Shown piece by piece: positions 16,833 through 27,590 of a stretch of DNA of 64,000 bases; the first letter of the stretch is position 1, and every line of letters starts with the position of its first letter. The notes below the pieces were generated by a model, which was not told where the DNA came from, did not search any database, and saw only the letters and a program-made list of their open reading frames with translations. The translations under genes were made by a program, and so were the position numbers. Location: assembly GCA_026196775.1 (NCBI GenBank), contig JAPHUD010000005.1:1-64000 (forward strand), in the 5' to 3' direction. The DNA is from Flavobacteriales bacterium (GTDB lineage: Bacteria; Bacteroidota; Bacteroidia; Flavobacteriales_E; Vicingaceae).

Positions 16833-17654
16833 TTAATCGTGTAATACTAACAAAGGTGTATCTGTATGTAGAGCAACTTGTTTGCTAAAGCTTCTGTGAA
16901 ATAAACTTTCGAAGAAAGATTTTTTTCGATTTACGGTTACTAAACAATCAATACGGTGCGAATGAATAAAATTCTGAACAGCACTCAATGTATCATCTTC
17001 ATTTATTTTGATTACTTCAATTTTTTGATTTAGTTTTGATTCTAAATCTGCTATTACTTTATTTTGTTGTTCTTCAGGGATATCACCATCTTCATCTTCT
17101 ACGTAAAAAACACGTAATTCAGCATTTTTATTTACTAATAAATCTTTTAATGGGTTTAAAGCACTAGCGTTAAGATTATCTTGAAAATCTATTGCCAAAG
17201 CAACTTTATCTGTCTTTTTATAAACTACATTTTCAGGAATAACAAAAACAGGCGCATCAGCTTCTTTTACAACTGCTGAAGTATTACTTCCTATAAAAAT
17301 TTCCTCCATAGCACTCATTCCTTTTGCTCCAACAACAACAGCTACAGTATCTAGTTCTTCAGAAATAGATTTTATGGCATGAAGCACATCTCCATAAACT
17401 TCTTTAAAAACAATTTCATTTTTATTATCAGGAAAAGCAGCTACTAGTTCTTTTTTATACTTTTCTAAATCTTCTACAGCTTGTTTTCTTAGAATTTCAT
17501 TAATAGACACTACAGCACTAGAGCCAGATTGAGGTGAAAAATAAGAATGAATTAAAATGAATTTTACTTGTTCATTTTGATAAAATTGAAGTGCCCAATT
17601 GACTGCATTCTTAGAATTAGCAGAAAAATCTGTTGGAAGAAGAACTGTTTTCAT
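16833..17654 (-). CDS. Tandem-domain universal stress protein
   Basis: 273 residues, paralogue of the adjacent downstream gene: both start with TxLLPTDFSxNxKNAxxWAL-like sequence and end in PLLVLHD or PLLILHD. Domain 1 keeps the ATP motif GAKGMSAMEEIFIGSN; domain 2 is degenerate. The two genes probably form a two-gene operon that arose by duplication. Confidence 0.9.
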   Translation of the reverse strand: MKTVLLPTDFSANSKNAVNWALQFYQNEQVKFILIHSYFSPQSGSSAVVSINEILRKQAVEDLEKYKKELVAAFPDNKNEIVFKEVYGDVLHAIKSISEELDTVAVVVGAKGMSAMEEIFIGSNTSAVVKEADAPVFVIPENVVYKKTDKVALAIDFQDNLNASALNPLKDLLVNKNAELRVFYVEDEDGDIPEEQQNKVIADLESKLNQKIEVIKINEDDTLSAVQNFIHSHRIDCLVTVNRKKSFFESLFHRSFSKQVALHTDTPLLVLHD

Positions 17655-17896
17655 AATCTTTTTAATTAAAAGGTTTAATGGTTAATTATATATAACCAAA
17701 AGTACATTAATTATTGTATAATTAGAAATGATTTTTATCAGATTTTTAAAGCATTAAATAATTTTAACATAAAAACAAGTTTATCTTAATCTTACACACC
17801 AAGTTTTCCTAAACAAGATATCTCTAGCTTCATTTTACAAGTTGAGGAACGAAACTTGTAAAATTTCGATCGATATGACATTACTGGATAGGTTGA
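17655..17896. other. Intergenic stretch with a 12-bp perfect hairpin
   Basis: About 300 bases without a gene separate the Usp operon from the TPR gene (terminator listed separately). A perfect 12-bp inverted repeat, attttacaagtt at 17832-17843 and aacttgtaaaat at 17853-17864, encloses a 9-base loop and is followed by the palindromic run tcgatcga. There is no T tail, so it is not a standard terminator. The rest is AT-rich and probably includes the Usp promoter. Confidence 0.45.
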
Positions 17897-17935
17897 TAAA
17901 AAAAGAGGTTGTTTTTTTAACAACCTCTTTTTAGA
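17897..17935 (-). terminator. Terminator of the TPR protein gene
   Basis: A 13-bp stem (aaaagaggttgtt at 17901-17913 and its complement at 17919-17931) is followed on the minus strand by a T run. It lies about 20 bases past the stop of the secreted TPR protein. Confidence 0.75.
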
Positions 17936-17954
17936 ATATCAAATTAATTAAATC

Positions 17955-19226
17955 TTATTGGTATTTTGCTTTTAACTCTTTTGCTTTTTCGTACTCCCCT
18001 ACTTGTGTATAAAGTTTAATTAACATAGTAGCAGTATCACTATCTTCTGGTTTTGCCTTGTTTGCCATTTCTACATAAGGAATTGCACTTTCAAAATCCT
18101 TTTTAGCTTCAGCTTTCATTGTTTCAAACTTTTTAGATTGACTTAAAGGTAGGTCGTTTGCTTCATTAATTTTATCAACACCTTTATTAAAATAATAAGC
18201 ACCTAAGTTGTAAGCAGCATCATGTTGTTTTGGATCTAATTCTAATGATTTTTTATAATCTAATATAGCCGCATCTTTATTTTCCAACTTTTCTTGAACA
18301 GTTCCTCTAACATAATAAAGAAACGCATTACTAGGTTCTAAATCAATAGCTGTATTTAAGCTTGTTAATGCATCTTCAGCTTTATCAGCTTGCAAGAAAT
18401 AATCAATTTCTTCGAATATTAATGCTTGATTGTTTGGATAAGCTTTTCTTCCTGCTTGTAAAACGGATAAAGATTTTTCTTTATCTCCTTCTTTTTTATG
18501 AATTCTAGAAAGCGACTGATATAAACTTGGCCCGTTACCCTCAACATTATATTTTAACTGAATTAAAGCATTATATAATTGTTTTGCTGCTTCATAATCT
18601 TCAGCATATTCAGAAGCCAGTGCTGTGTTAAACATCATTACTGTGTCCATTTTTCCAGCAAGTTGATTTAACATCATAGATTTACCAAAGTTTTCTTGTG
18701 CTTTTTTGTAATCTTTGGCTTGGAAGTTTTCAACTCCTTTATTAGCATATTCTCCTGCTAAACCTGGCATTCTCATTCCTAAAATCAAACCTGTATAAGA
18801 CTCATCATCTACTTTACTTTTATTTTGTAAAGCAGAAAAGAATTTCATTACATCACTTCCATCCTCTTTGTTTAAATCTAACTTTTTTAATTCAGGATCT
18901 TCAAAGTTTAATACCAAAGCTTTTAGGTAAGAATCTGTAGCTTCATCTAAAGCTTCTTTATAAAGGTCTTTACAGTTTTTATCAGTAGTTGGTAATAATA
19001 CACTATAATAAAGATTTCCTCTATACATCCATGTTTTAGCCCATGTTTTGGTAGTTTCATCTTCAATAGCTGAATTAATGGCTTCTAAACCATTTTGTAA
19101 CTCAGAACATTTTCCGTTTCTATCAAAGGCTTTACTATAGTTGTATGCACTTTGTACTTGGTTTTTTTGAGCAAATACTGCTGTTGTTCCAAAAATTACA
19201 GCAGCTGTTATCAGTATTTTTTTCAT
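17955..19226 (-). CDS. Secreted tetratricopeptide-repeat protein
   Basis: 423 residues with a Sec signal peptide (MKKILITAAVIFGTTAVFAQ, cleavage after AFAQ-like site near residue 20). The mature part contains several TPR units, clearest around residues 170-205 (YKKAQENFGKSMMLNQ), 210-245 and 290-350 (AEDALTSLNTAIDLEPSNAFLYYVRGTVQEKL, split here only by description). It should act as a periplasmic or outer-membrane scaffold. It is read in the same direction as gyrA and starts 32 bases after it; whether they share a transcript is unclear. No lipobox or sorting domain. Confidence 0.85.
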   Translation of the reverse strand: MKKILITAAVIFGTTAVFAQKNQVQSAYNYSKAFDRNGKCSELQNGLEAINSAIEDETTKTWAKTWMYRGNLYYSVLLPTTDKNCKDLYKEALDEATDSYLKALVLNFEDPELKKLDLNKEDGSDVMKFFSALQNKSKVDDESYTGLILGMRMPGLAGEYANKGVENFQAKDYKKAQENFGKSMMLNQLAGKMDTVMMFNTALASEYAEDYEAAKQLYNALIQLKYNVEGNGPSLYQSLSRIHKKEGDKEKSLSVLQAGRKAYPNNQALIFEEIDYFLQADKAEDALTSLNTAIDLEPSNAFLYYVRGTVQEKLENKDAAILDYKKSLELDPKQHDAAYNLGAYYFNKGVDKINEANDLPLSQSKKFETMKAEAKKDFESAIPYVEMANKAKPEDSDTATMLIKLYTQVGEYEKAKELKAKYQ

Positions 19227-19258
19227 CTGTTTAGATTTTATTGTTTTTAAGTTTTTAT

Positions 19259-21805
19259 TTATACTTCCTCATCGGTATCAACATCCTTGCCATTGTCTGT
19301 CTCTACATCGTCTATAGGAGTATCTGGATTTTCTACTTCATTAAGTATTATTTCTTCTTCCTCTTCTGTTTTTTCAACTCTTGCAACAGCTGCAATGCTA
19401 TCATTTCCTTTAAGGTTAATCAACTTCACACCTTGAGTTGCTCTACCCATCACTCTTAACGATTCAACCGCCAAACGAATAACTAATCCCGATTTATTGA
19501 TAATCATTAAGTCATCATTGTCTGAAACATCTTTCATTGCAATTAAACCACCTGTTTTATCAGTAATGTTTATAGTTTTAACACCTTTACCACCTCTGTT
19601 GGTTACTCTGTAATCTTCTAATTCAGAACGTTTTCCATAACCATTTTCAGAAACTACTAAGATGTTTCTACTGCTATCATTAATCGCTATCATTCCAATT
19701 ACCGCATCTTTTTCGTTGGCTAATCTAATACCTCTAACTCCAGATGCATTTCTACCCATTGGTCTGGTGGTAGATTCATTAAAACGAATTGCTTTTCCTG
19801 ATTTAAGTGCTAATAAAATTTCATCAGAACCACTTGTTAGTTTAGCTTCTAACAACCTATCTCCTTCTCTAATGGTAATAGCGTTAATTCCATTTACTCT
19901 TGGTCTAGAGTAAGCCTCTAAGGTAGTCTTCTTAACCACACCTTTTTCAGTACACATAATAATAAAGTTGTTATTTATGTATTCTTCATCTTTCAAATCC
20001 TTAACATTAATATAAGCTAACACTTTGTCGTCAGTTTCAATGTTTATTAAGTTTTGAATGGCTCTACCTTTAGATTGTTTTGTTCCTTCTGGAATTTCAA
20101 AAACCCTCATCCAATAACATTTACCTTTTTCGGTAAATACTAATAGGTAATTATGTGTTGTAGCAACAAATAGGTTTTCTAAGAAATCTTCGTCTCTAGT
20201 TGCAGAACCTTTAGCTCCTACTCCTCCTCTATTCTGTAATTTGTACTCAGATAAAGAAGTTCTTTTGATGTATCCTAAGTGAGAAATAGTAACTACAACT
20301 GTTTCATCAGGAATCATGTCTTCAATGCTGAAGTCTCCGCCAGCATATTCTATTAAACTTCTTCTTTCATCTCCATATTTAGCTTTTACTTCTAGCAGTT
20401 CATCTTTAATGATTTGCATTCTTCTGTCTTCGTTAGCTAAAATGTCTTTTAAATCTGTAATTAAAGCCATAATACTTTCGTACTCAGATCTTAATTTATC
20501 TTGCTCTAATCCGGTTAGCTGACGCAACCTCATTTCAACTATTGCTCTAGACTGAATATCAGACAAATTAAATCTTTCCATTAAATTTTCACGAGCTTCA
20601 TCAGGACTAGAAGATGCTCTAATTATTTTAATTACTTCATCAATATTATCTGACGCAATAATTAACCCTTCTAAGATATGTGCTCTTTCTTCTGCTTTTC
20701 TTAATTCGTAGGTAGTTCTTCTAACCACTACTTCATGTCTGAACTCAACAAATTCAACAATAATATCTTTTAAATTTAAAACAACTGGCCTGCCTTTTAC
20801 TAACGCAATGTTGTTTACACTAAAAGAAGTTTGCAAACCTGTTTGCTTAAACAAATTATTTAGAACAACATTCGGAATAGCTTCTCTTTTAAGCTCATAC
20901 ACTATTCTCATTCCGTTTCTATCCGATTCATCTCTAATATCAGAAATACCATCAATTTTCTTATCGTTAACCAAATCAGCTGTTTTTTTAATCATGTCAG
21001 CTTTATTAACTTGGTAAGGAATTTCGTTTACAATAATTCTAAATCTTCCTGAATCTGTTTCTTCCAATTCAGTTTTTGCACGCATTACAATACGTCCTTT
21101 ACCTGTATGAAAAGCATCTTTTACACCTTGGTAACCATAAATAATTCCTCCAGTAGGAAAATCAGGAGCTTTTATGTGTTCCATTAAGCCATCTATATCT
21201 ATTTCTCTGTTGTCGATATAAGCAATAATTCCATCTATAACTTCTGTTAAATTATGAGGAGCCATATTTGTTGCCATACCTACAGCAATACCAGAAGCAC
21301 CATTTAATAATAAAGCAGGTATTCTTGTAGGCAATACTGTTGGCTCTTGAAGCGTATCATCAAAGTTTAAGCTAAAATCAACTGTTTCTTTATCTATGTC
21401 AGCCAACATTTCTTCAGCTATCTTTTGTAATCTAGCTTCGGTATAACGCATTGCAGCAGGGCTATCTCCATCAACAGAACCAAAGTTACCTTGTCCATCA
21501 ACTAATCTATATCGTAATGACCATTCTTGTGCCATACGTACCATAGAATCATAAACCGCAGTGTCACCATGTGGGTGATACTTACCAAGTACCTCTCCTA
21601 CGATTCTGGCTGATTTTTTATGAGCACCATTTGATCTAACGCCCAATTCCATCATTCCAAATAGAATTCTTCTGTGAACAGGTTTTAAACCATCCCTCAC
21701 ATCAGGAAGAGCTCTGGACACAATAACCGACATTGAATAATCAATGTAGGCAGATTTCATTTCTTTCTCTATATTAATCGGAATAATTTTTTCGCCTTCT
21801 GTCAT
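19259..21805 (-). CDS. gyrA: DNA gyrase subunit A
   Basis: 848 residues. The N-terminal breakage-reunion domain shows the hallmark run [11 protein letters not shown] (41-51), the quinolone-resistance region [12 protein letters not shown] (77-88) and catalytic Tyr121 in AMRYTEA. The C-terminal beta-pinwheel contains NRGGKG, corresponding to the GyrA box needed for DNA wrapping, and an acidic tail rich in Glu and Asp. The residue equivalent to E. coli Ser83 is Thr82, and the Asp87 equivalent is Asp86. The enzyme introduces negative supercoils with GyrB, which is not in the window. Confidence 0.97.
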   Translation of the reverse strand: MTEGEKIIPINIEKEMKSAYIDYSMSVIVSRALPDVRDGLKPVHRRILFGMMELGVRSNGAHKKSARIVGEVLGKYHPHGDTAVYDSMVRMAQEWSLRYRLVDGQGNFGSVDGDSPAAMRYTEARLQKIAEEMLADIDKETVDFSLNFDDTLQEPTVLPTRIPALLLNGASGIAVGMATNMAPHNLTEVIDGIIAYIDNREIDIDGLMEHIKAPDFPTGGIIYGYQGVKDAFHTGKGRIVMRAKTELEETDSGRFRIIVNEIPYQVNKADMIKKTADLVNDKKIDGISDIRDESDRNGMRIVYELKREAIPNVVLNNLFKQTGLQTSFSVNNIALVKGRPVVLNLKDIIVEFVEFRHEVVVRRTTYELRKAEERAHILEGLIIASDNIDEVIKIIRASSSPDEARENLMERFNLSDIQSRAIVEMRLRQLTGLEQDKLRSEYESIMALITDLKDILANEDRRMQIIKDELLEVKAKYGDERRSLIEYAGGDFSIEDMIPDETVVVTISHLGYIKRTSLSEYKLQNRGGVGAKGSATRDEDFLENLFVATTHNYLLVFTEKGKCYWMRVFEIPEGTKQSKGRAIQNLINIETDDKVLAYINVKDLKDEEYINNNFIIMCTEKGVVKKTTLEAYSRPRVNGINAITIREGDRLLEAKLTSGSDEILLALKSGKAIRFNESTTRPMGRNASGVRGIRLANEKDAVIGMIAINDSSRNILVVSENGYGKRSELEDYRVTNRGGKGVKTINITDKTGGLIAMKDVSDNDDLMIINKSGLVIRLAVESLRVMGRATQGVKLINLKGNDSIAAVARVEKTEEEEEIILNEVENPDTPIDDVETDNGKDVDTDEEV

Positions 21806-22013
21806 GTATTTACATTTTAATTAGTACTGATTTTTTTGAACTCCCGAAAGTACTAATAAGCCTTTTTTAAAGACAAATTTTTAACGCTTATTTACTAACA
21901 AAATTCTGTTGAAAAAGACATGTTATATATTTTTAATAGATATTAGTATATATTTATTTTTGACTTACTTGAATTAATCCTAATTTTAGGGTGTAAATAA
22001 TAATAGAAAGTAT

Positions 22014-24578
22014 ATGGATGCAAATTTCTCATCAAAAGTAAAAGATGTTATCTCTTATAGTAAAGAAGAAGCCCTAAGGTTAGGTCACGACTATATAGGA
22101 GTCGAACATTTGTTGTTAGGAATTATTCGTGAAGGCAACGGGTTGGCAGTAAAAATTCTTGAATCATTGGGCATAAACTCAAAAGATTTGAGAGCACAAA
22201 TTGAACTTTCAACTAAAGCGGGATCAGGAATTCCTAGTCAAATGCTAAATATTCCATTGGTAAAACAAGCTGAAAAAGTATTAAAAATAACTTATTTAGA
22301 GGCTAAATTGTTTAAAAGTAATGTTATTGGTACAGAACATTTGTTATTATCCATCTTAAAAGACCAGGATAATGTTGCCACACAAACACTACAACAGTTT
22401 GATGTTAATTACGATAAAGTAAAAGAAGAAATTATGATATTAAACTCATCAGAAGATTTTAACCCAAAATCAGAATTTCCGGGAGCTTCATCTGATGACG
22501 ATGACGACAGCGGAAAAGGTTTTATGGGCGGAGGTGGAGGTTCTTCAAAAGGTTCAGAAAGTAAATCTAAAACGCCAGTATTGGATAATTTTGGAAGAGA
22601 TTTAACCAAATATGCCGAAGATGGTAAACTAGACCCTATTGTTGGTCGTGAAAAAGAAATAGAACGTGTTTCTCAAATCTTAAGTAGAAGAAAAAAGAAC
22701 AATCCTATTTTAATTGGAGAACCTGGTGTGGGTAAATCTGCTATTGCAGAAGGACTAGCATTACGAATTGTTCAAAAGAAAGTATCTAGAGTATTGTTCA
22801 ACAAAAGAATTGTAACCTTAGACTTAGCTTCTTTGGTAGCAGGAACGAAATATAGAGGACAGTTTGAAGAGCGTATGAAAGCAGTAATGAATGAGTTGGA
22901 GAAATCTCCAGACATTATTCTATTTATTGACGAAATTCATACTATTATTGGAGCTGGAGGAGCTACAGGTTCTTTAGATGCTTCTAATATGTTTAAACCT
23001 GCCTTAGCTAGAGGAGAGCTTCAATGTATTGGTGCTACAACTCTTGATGAGTATAGACAATATATAGAAAAAGATGGTGCCTTAGAAAGAAGGTTTCAAA
23101 AAGTAGTTATTGACCCTGCTACAGTTGAAGAAACGATGCAGATACTTGATAATATTAAAGAAAAATATGAAGACCATCATAATGTTGTTTACACAGACGA
23201 AGCTATAAAAGCTTGTGTAACCTTAACAGACAGATACATTACCGATAGACACTTGCCAGACAAAGCTATTGATGCATTGGATGAAGCAGGTTCTCGTGTG
23301 CATATTACCAATATTAAAGTACCTAAAAATATCATCGAAATTGAGAAGAAAATTGATGAAATAAAAGCAAAGAAAAGTCATGTAGTTAAAAGCCAGAAGT
23401 ATGAAGAAGCTGCTCAACTAAGAGATACAGAAAGAACTCTTTTAAAAGAGTTGGATGATGCTAAAACTGCTTGGGAAGAAGAGACTAAAAATAACAAAGA
23501 AACAGTTTCGGAAGAAAGTGTTGCAGAAGTGGTATCTATGATGTCTGGTGTACCTGTTCAGCGTATTGCTCAGGCAGAAGGTGATCGTTTATTTAAAATG
23601 TTTGATGAAATACATGATAAAGTTATCGGACAAAACGATGCCATTAAAAAAGTGGTTAAAGCCATACAAAGAAACAGAGCGGGACTTAAAGACCCAAACA
23701 AACCTATCGGTAGTTTTATCTTTTTAGGACCAACAGGTGTCGGTAAAACGCAATTGGCTAAAGTATTAGCTAGGTATTTATTCGATAGCGAAGATGCACT
23801 TATAAGAATTGACATGAGCGAATACATGGAAAAATTTGCTGTATCTCGTTTGGTTGGAGCTCCTCCAGGATATGTTGGTTACGAAGAAGGTGGTCAGCTT
23901 ACTGAAAAAGTAAGAAGAAAGCCCTACTCTATCATATTACTTGATGAAATTGAAAAAGCTCACCCTGATGTATTCAACTTATTGCTACAAGCATTAGATG
24001 ATGGTATTTTAACTGATAGCTTAGGCAGAAAAATCAATTTTAAAAACACCATTATTATTATGACATCTAATATTGGAGCTCGTCAGTTAAAAGATTTTGG
24101 TCAGGGAGTTGGTTTTGCTACTTCAGCCAAAAAAGAAAGTTCTGACGAACATTCAGCAAGTGTAATTCAAAATGCTTTGAAAAAAGCTTTTGCTCCTGAA
24201 TTCCTTAATAGAATTGATGATGTTGTTATATTCAATTCTTTATCAAAAGATGATATTTTCAAAATTATTGATATTGAATTGGAAAGCTTATACAAACGTA
24301 TTGAAGGATTGGGCTATAAAATTGATTTGGCTAATGATGCCAAAGATTTTATTGCCGATAAAGGTTATGACGCTGCTTATGGAGCAAGACCTTTAAAAAG
24401 AGCTATCCAAAAATACTTGGAAGATCCTTTGGCTGAAGAAATCATTCAATCAAAAATTAAAGAGGGAGATACTATTAAAATAGAATTAGATAAAGTTACT
24501 AAAGAATTAGTAATGACTGTTGTTAAGGAAAAGTCTAAAAAAGCTGATACTAATTCAGAAAAAGACGCTGAAAAATAA
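22014..24578 (+). CDS. clpC: ATP-dependent Clp protease ATPase subunit ClpC
   Basis: 854 residues. Domains in order: N-terminal double Clp-N repeat (1-145), an unusual Gly/Ser/Asp-rich linker (about 155-185), AAA+ domain 1 with Walker [10 protein letters not shown] (about 238-246), a short middle domain with a UVR-like segment ([17 protein letters not shown]), and AAA+ domain 2 with Walker [10 protein letters not shown] (about 571-579), followed by the C-terminal D2-small domain. The short middle domain separates it from ClpB. It unfolds substrates for ClpP. It is divergent from gyrA across about 210 bases and has its own terminator. Confidence 0.95.
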   Translation: MDANFSSKVKDVISYSKEEALRLGHDYIGVEHLLLGIIREGNGLAVKILESLGINSKDLRAQIELSTKAGSGIPSQMLNIPLVKQAEKVLKITYLEAKLFKSNVIGTEHLLLSILKDQDNVATQTLQQFDVNYDKVKEEIMILNSSEDFNPKSEFPGASSDDDDDSGKGFMGGGGGSSKGSESKSKTPVLDNFGRDLTKYAEDGKLDPIVGREKEIERVSQILSRRKKNNPILIGEPGVGKSAIAEGLALRIVQKKVSRVLFNKRIVTLDLASLVAGTKYRGQFEERMKAVMNELEKSPDIILFIDEIHTIIGAGGATGSLDASNMFKPALARGELQCIGATTLDEYRQYIEKDGALERRFQKVVIDPATVEETMQILDNIKEKYEDHHNVVYTDEAIKACVTLTDRYITDRHLPDKAIDALDEAGSRVHITNIKVPKNIIEIEKKIDEIKAKKSHVVKSQKYEEAAQLRDTERTLLKELDDAKTAWEEETKNNKETVSEESVAEVVSMMSGVPVQRIAQAEGDRLFKMFDEIHDKVIGQNDAIKKVVKAIQRNRAGLKDPNKPIGSFIFLGPTGVGKTQLAKVLARYLFDSEDALIRIDMSEYMEKFAVSRLVGAPPGYVGYEEGGQLTEKVRRKPYSIILLDEIEKAHPDVFNLLLQALDDGILTDSLGRKINFKNTIIIMTSNIGARQLKDFGQGVGFATSAKKESSDEHSASVIQNALKKAFAPEFLNRIDDVVIFNSLSKDDIFKIIDIELESLYKRIEGLGYKIDLANDAKDFIADKGYDAAYGARPLKRAIQKYLEDPLAEEIIQSKIKEGDTIKIELDKVTKELVMTVVKEKSKKADTNSEKDAEK

Positions 24579-24598
24579 TAACAGTAAAACTATTTATT

Positions 24599-24640
24599 AA
24601 AAACCATTAAGTAAGTGTCAACTTATTTAATGGTTTTTTT
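24599..24640 (+). terminator. clpC terminator
   Basis: A 16-bp stem with one G-U pair (aaaccattaagtaagt at 24601-24616 and its partner at 24621-24636) is followed by a run of Ts. Confidence 0.8.
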
Positions 24641-24672
24641 ATACTTGATAAATAAGACTTAAAAAAACAACA

Positions 24673-25251
24673 ATGAGACTACTAACACTCTTTACACTTT
24701 TAACACTTTTTGGTTGTGGGATTTTAGTGTCCGAAGAAGAACAAAAAGAATTTGATAAAACTCACAAAAAAGTACAAAAAGGTGTGTCAGATTGGATAAA
24801 GAAGTATGCAATTTATCCTGATAGTTACAAATCAATATCTTTTTCAGAATTTTCTCAGAGCCACAGTTCAATGAATGGAGAAAAAATTCCTGGAAGTGAA
24901 AGCTATGTAATCAAACATACTCATAAAGCTTTTAATAAAGATAGTAACTTAGTAACATTTAGCGGATATTTTATTCTTGAAAATGATTTTGAAGTAAATA
25001 TTATTGAAATAGAAAGAAGCAATTCAGTAAGTGGGGCTTTTCCTCCCCGAACACAAGTTTGGACAAACCAATTTGGTCGACCATTAAACGCTCAAGACAG
25101 CCTAGAGTTTAATAAAAAACAAAAGGAAGTTAAATCTAAATTGATTAAAGATTTAAGAGAAGGACTTGAAAAAGGTAATTTTGAAGCAGAAAATCCAGAA
25201 GACATTAACAAACTAAAAAACTTGATGGATACTTTTGAAAGAATGAATTAA
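24673..25251 (+). CDS. Hypothetical lipoprotein
   Basis: 192 residues with a lipoprotein signal (hydrophobic MRLLTLFTLLTLFGC, lipobox LFGC, lipidated Cys at about residue 15). The mature part has a helical start (EEEQKEFDKTHKKVQKG), a central beta-rich domain with a YPDSYKSISF motif, and a charged helical C-terminus. I do not recognise the family. The gene lies between the clpC terminator and a convergent HAD gene, and appears to be a single-gene unit. Confidence 0.75.
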   Translation: MRLLTLFTLLTLFGCGILVSEEEQKEFDKTHKKVQKGVSDWIKKYAIYPDSYKSISFSEFSQSHSSMNGEKIPGSESYVIKHTHKAFNKDSNLVTFSGYFILENDFEVNIIEIERSNSVSGAFPPRTQVWTNQFGRPLNAQDSLEFNKKQKEVKSKLIKDLREGLEKGNFEAENPEDINKLKNLMDTFERMN

Positions 25252-25259
25252 AATGTCAT

Positions 25260-25955
25260 TTAAAGCAAACTGGTCAATTCACTTAAGCAATTTATTTCAT
25301 TGTCAACAGTATGTTGGTGCGGACGATTGTTAAAGTTAAAATAAATACTATCCATGCCTGCTCTTGTAGCTCCATAAATATCGGCATAATAATCATCCCC
25401 TATCATAATGGAATTGCTAATATGCGCATTGGCATTTTTTATGGCTCGTTTAAAAATTAGTGGATGTGGTTTTTTAACGCCCACTTTCTCAGAAAAAATA
25501 AGCTGATTAAAATAATCCATTATTCCAGATTTACTGAGTTTAATAAGCTGAACCTCTTCAAAACCGTTAGTAATAATATGCAACACATATTTATCTTTTA
25601 AATAATCTAAGGTTTCAATGGTATGTGGCAATAAAGCTGTTTGTTGCGGAGAATGGTTAATGTAATAATCGCCTATTTGCACAGCAATATCATTATCATC
25701 TGCACCATATTTAAGTAGGGTTTGATAAAACCTTTCGGAGCGAAGTTTTTCTTTATCTATTCTGCTTTTACTGTATTGTTTCCAAAGCTTTTCATTGATA
25801 ACTTCATAGGTAGTTATAAACTCATCTGTATTACTGATAAAACGAGCCAACTCAAATTTTACAAAGATTTCATTCAACACATTTTTAGAGTTTTCATCAA
25901 AATGCCACAGCGTTCTGTCTAAATCAAAAAATATATGCTCGTATTGTTTGCTCAT
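25260..25955 (-). CDS. HAD-superfamily hydrolase, YjjG-like nucleotidase
   Basis: 231 residues. HAD motifs: FFDLDRTLWHF with Asp11 and Asp13 (motif I), ITNGFEE (motif II Thr), KPHPLIFKRA (motif III Lys) and IGDDYYADI (motif IV). The helical cap between motifs I and II and the NGFEEVQ run fit the YjjG pyrimidine 5'-nucleotidase group, which dephosphorylates non-canonical nucleotides. Substrate here is inferred from the family. It is convergent with the lipoprotein gene, separated by 8 bases. Confidence 0.85.
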   Translation of the reverse strand: MSKQYEHIFFDLDRTLWHFDENSKNVLNEIFVKFELARFISNTDEFITTYEVINEKLWKQYSKSRIDKEKLRSERFYQTLLKYGADDNDIAVQIGDYYINHSPQQTALLPHTIETLDYLKDKYVLHIITNGFEEVQLIKLSKSGIMDYFNQLIFSEKVGVKKPHPLIFKRAIKNANAHISNSIMIGDDYYADIYGATRAGMDSIYFNFNNRPHQHTVDNEINCLSELTSLL

Positions 25956-26130
25956 TTACTGCAAACTTAAACATTATCTTCCTAACTCTTTTTCAATGGT
26001 TGTGGTGCTAGTTTAGTGGTTGAATAGACAACTGTTTTACTATTTAATACTAATAGCCCTGGGAATGAAGGTAGCGGCCATCGTATTTTTTAAATATTTC
26101 TAAATCATCTCTATTTTTCCTTAAAATAAA

Positions 26131-26162
26131 AAAACCTAACAACATGAAAGTTATTAGGTTTT
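26131..26162 (-). terminator. Terminator downstream of the tRNA pair
   Basis: A 13-bp stem with one mismatch (26131-26143 with 26150-26162) ends in a T run on the minus strand, 11 bases after tRNA-Arg. Confidence 0.65.
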
Positions 26163-26172
26163 TATTAGCTTG

Positions 26173-26246
26173 TGATCGCGAAAGGATTCGAACCTTTGAC
26201 CGTCTGCTTAGAAGGCAGATGCTCTATCCAGCTGAGCTACGCGACC
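26173..26246 (-). tRNA. tRNA-Arg (anticodon TCT)
   Basis: 74 nt. The acceptor stem GGTCGCG pairs with CGCGATC (one G-U), the D arm reads AGCTCAGCTGGATAGAGC, the anticodon loop is CTTCTAA with anticodon TCT between stems TCTGC and GCAGA, and the T arm contains GGTTCGAATCC. Discriminator base is A. CCA is not encoded. Confidence 0.96.
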
Positions 26247-26258
26247 TTTCCATAAATT

Positions 26259-26282
26259 AAAAAAGGCACTTAAGCCTTTTTT
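26259..26282 (-). terminator. Hairpin between the two tRNAs
   Basis: A stem of aaaaaaggc with gcctttttt around a 6-base loop lies between the tRNA genes. It resembles a weak terminator or processing hairpin. Confidence 0.4.
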
Positions 26283-26284
26283 AG

Positions 26285-26359
26285 TCGGGGTGGCAGGATT
26301 CGAACCTGCGACCTCCTCGTCCCAAACGAGGCGCGATAACCGGGCTACGCTACACCCCG
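26285..26359 (-). tRNA. tRNA-Pro (anticodon TGG)
   Basis: 75 nt. The acceptor stem CGGGGTG pairs with CACCCCG, the anticodon loop TTTGGGA gives anticodon TGG between CCTCG and CGAGG, and the T arm contains GGTTCGAATCC. Discriminator base is A; CCA is not encoded. It is probably co-transcribed with tRNA-Arg 38 bases downstream. Confidence 0.96.
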
Positions 26360-26500
26360 ATCGGTGTCAAAAAAAACGTTTCTTTTTTGGAGGTGCAAAT
26401 ATAGCACTACTTTTTACTTTACGAAACAATTATATGAAAAAAATAATGCAATTTATAAATTGCTTTATATCGTGCTAATTTTGTGTAGATTAAAATGGTT

Positions 26501-27391
26501 TTAACTGCCTAATTTTTCAAGGTGTTTGATGTATAATTGGTTAATTATTCCATCTGCCAACCCTACTTTCGGCACAAACATGTCTTTTACTCCCGCTTTT
26601 TTCATTACCGTAAGGTATATTTTAGAGGCATGTGTAATCACATCTGCCCTATCAGGACGCAAACCTAACTTCAGTTTTCTTTCTTCAAGCGTATGCTCAT
26701 TTAAAAATTCATCCATCTGCTTAAGCTTGGCATATTTTAAAATTTTATAATTACTCAATCGGCAAAGGGTATAAATAGAATTGATATTCCCTCCCGTTCC
26801 AATAATCATGTCAATGGTATATTTATCTCTCAACTCCTCTACCCAACTTTTCATTTCCAGCCAGGTAGATTTTTTTACCATATCGTTTTTTAGTCGGATG
26901 GTTCCTATTCTAAAAGAATGAGAAGTAATTTTTTGTCCTTTACTGAATAAAGTTAACTCGGTACTTCCTCCACCAACATCCATATAAAGATACGTACCAT
27001 TCTGATCTATTTTTTCGGCAACATGTGTTTCAAAAATAATATCGGCTTCCATGTTCCCCTCAATAATATTGATGTCTAAATCGGTTTCGTTTTTAATTTG
27101 ATCAGCAATAGATTCTCCATTAGTAGCTTCTCGCATGGCAGAAGTGGCACAAATCTCATAATCTAACACACCATACACTTCTGTTAAATGTTTAAAAGCA
27201 ATTAAGGTTTTGAGTAATTTTTTAGCGTTGATAGGAGAAATTTCTCCAGTAGTAAAAACATCTTCTCCCAATCTAATCGGTAACCTAACTAAAGATATTT
27301 TTTTAAGTTGAGGAAATGTTTCTGTAGGATATACTTCGCAAAAAAGTAATCGAACAGCATTAGAACCTATATCTACAGCAGCAAATCTCAT
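26501..27391 (-). CDS. Ppx/GppA-family phosphatase
   Basis: 296 residues, a short member of the ASKHA-fold exopolyphosphatase/pppGpp phosphatase family. The first phosphate-binding motif is AAVDIGSNAVRLL (residues 4-16); the second is LYMDVGGGSTELTLF (about 137-151), followed by the TGGNINSIY turn. The protein lacks the C-terminal HD-like extension of E. coli Ppx, which is normal for Bacteroidota versions. It may hydrolyse polyphosphate or the pppGpp terminal phosphate; sequence does not decide. It is a single gene between the tRNAs and the arsenic operon. Confidence 0.9.
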   Translation of the reverse strand: MRFAAVDIGSNAVRLLFCEVYPTETFPQLKKISLVRLPIRLGEDVFTTGEISPINAKKLLKTLIAFKHLTEVYGVLDYEICATSAMREATNGESIADQIKNETDLDINIIEGNMEADIIFETHVAEKIDQNGTYLYMDVGGGSTELTLFSKGQKITSHSFRIGTIRLKNDMVKKSTWLEMKSWVEELRDKYTIDMIIGTGGNINSIYTLCRLSNYKILKYAKLKQMDEFLNEHTLEERKLKLGLRPDRADVITHASKIYLTVMKKAGVKDMFVPKVGLADGIINQLYIKHLEKLGS

Positions 27392-27503
27392 AAGTGTGAT
27401 AAAAATACACTATTTTTTCTGCCGTAGATATAATTTCTTTTATAATTTTTCAAAAGTGTTTATCTCATTCACGATTTCAGATATTCAGAACTTCTATCAA
27501 ACA

Positions 27504-27536
27504 GATTGCTTCATTCGTACCTCTCTCGCAATGACG
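27504..27536. repeat. REP-like palindromic repeat
   Basis: The minus strand reads CGTCATTGCGAG, then a variable core, then GAAGCAATC. This matches, from memory, a repetitive extragenic word (GTCATTGCGAG...GAAGCAATC) seen across many bacterial genomes. The ends ttgc/gcaa are inverted and it lies in a gene-free 199-base gap. Only one copy was noticed in this window. Confidence 0.5.
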
Positions 27537-27590
27537 TTAATTAACTCCCAACCTCAAACCTCAAACTTCGAACCTTTAATTAAACAAACA

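Noticed and set aside
19259-21805. Thr82 in GyrA as a quinolone-resistance change
   Set aside because: The position is variable between phyla and Thr may be the native residue in this group; no resistance claim is justified.
26290-26478. Short + strand frame over the tRNA-Pro gene
   Set aside because: It translates the complement of the tRNA, so it is an artefact.
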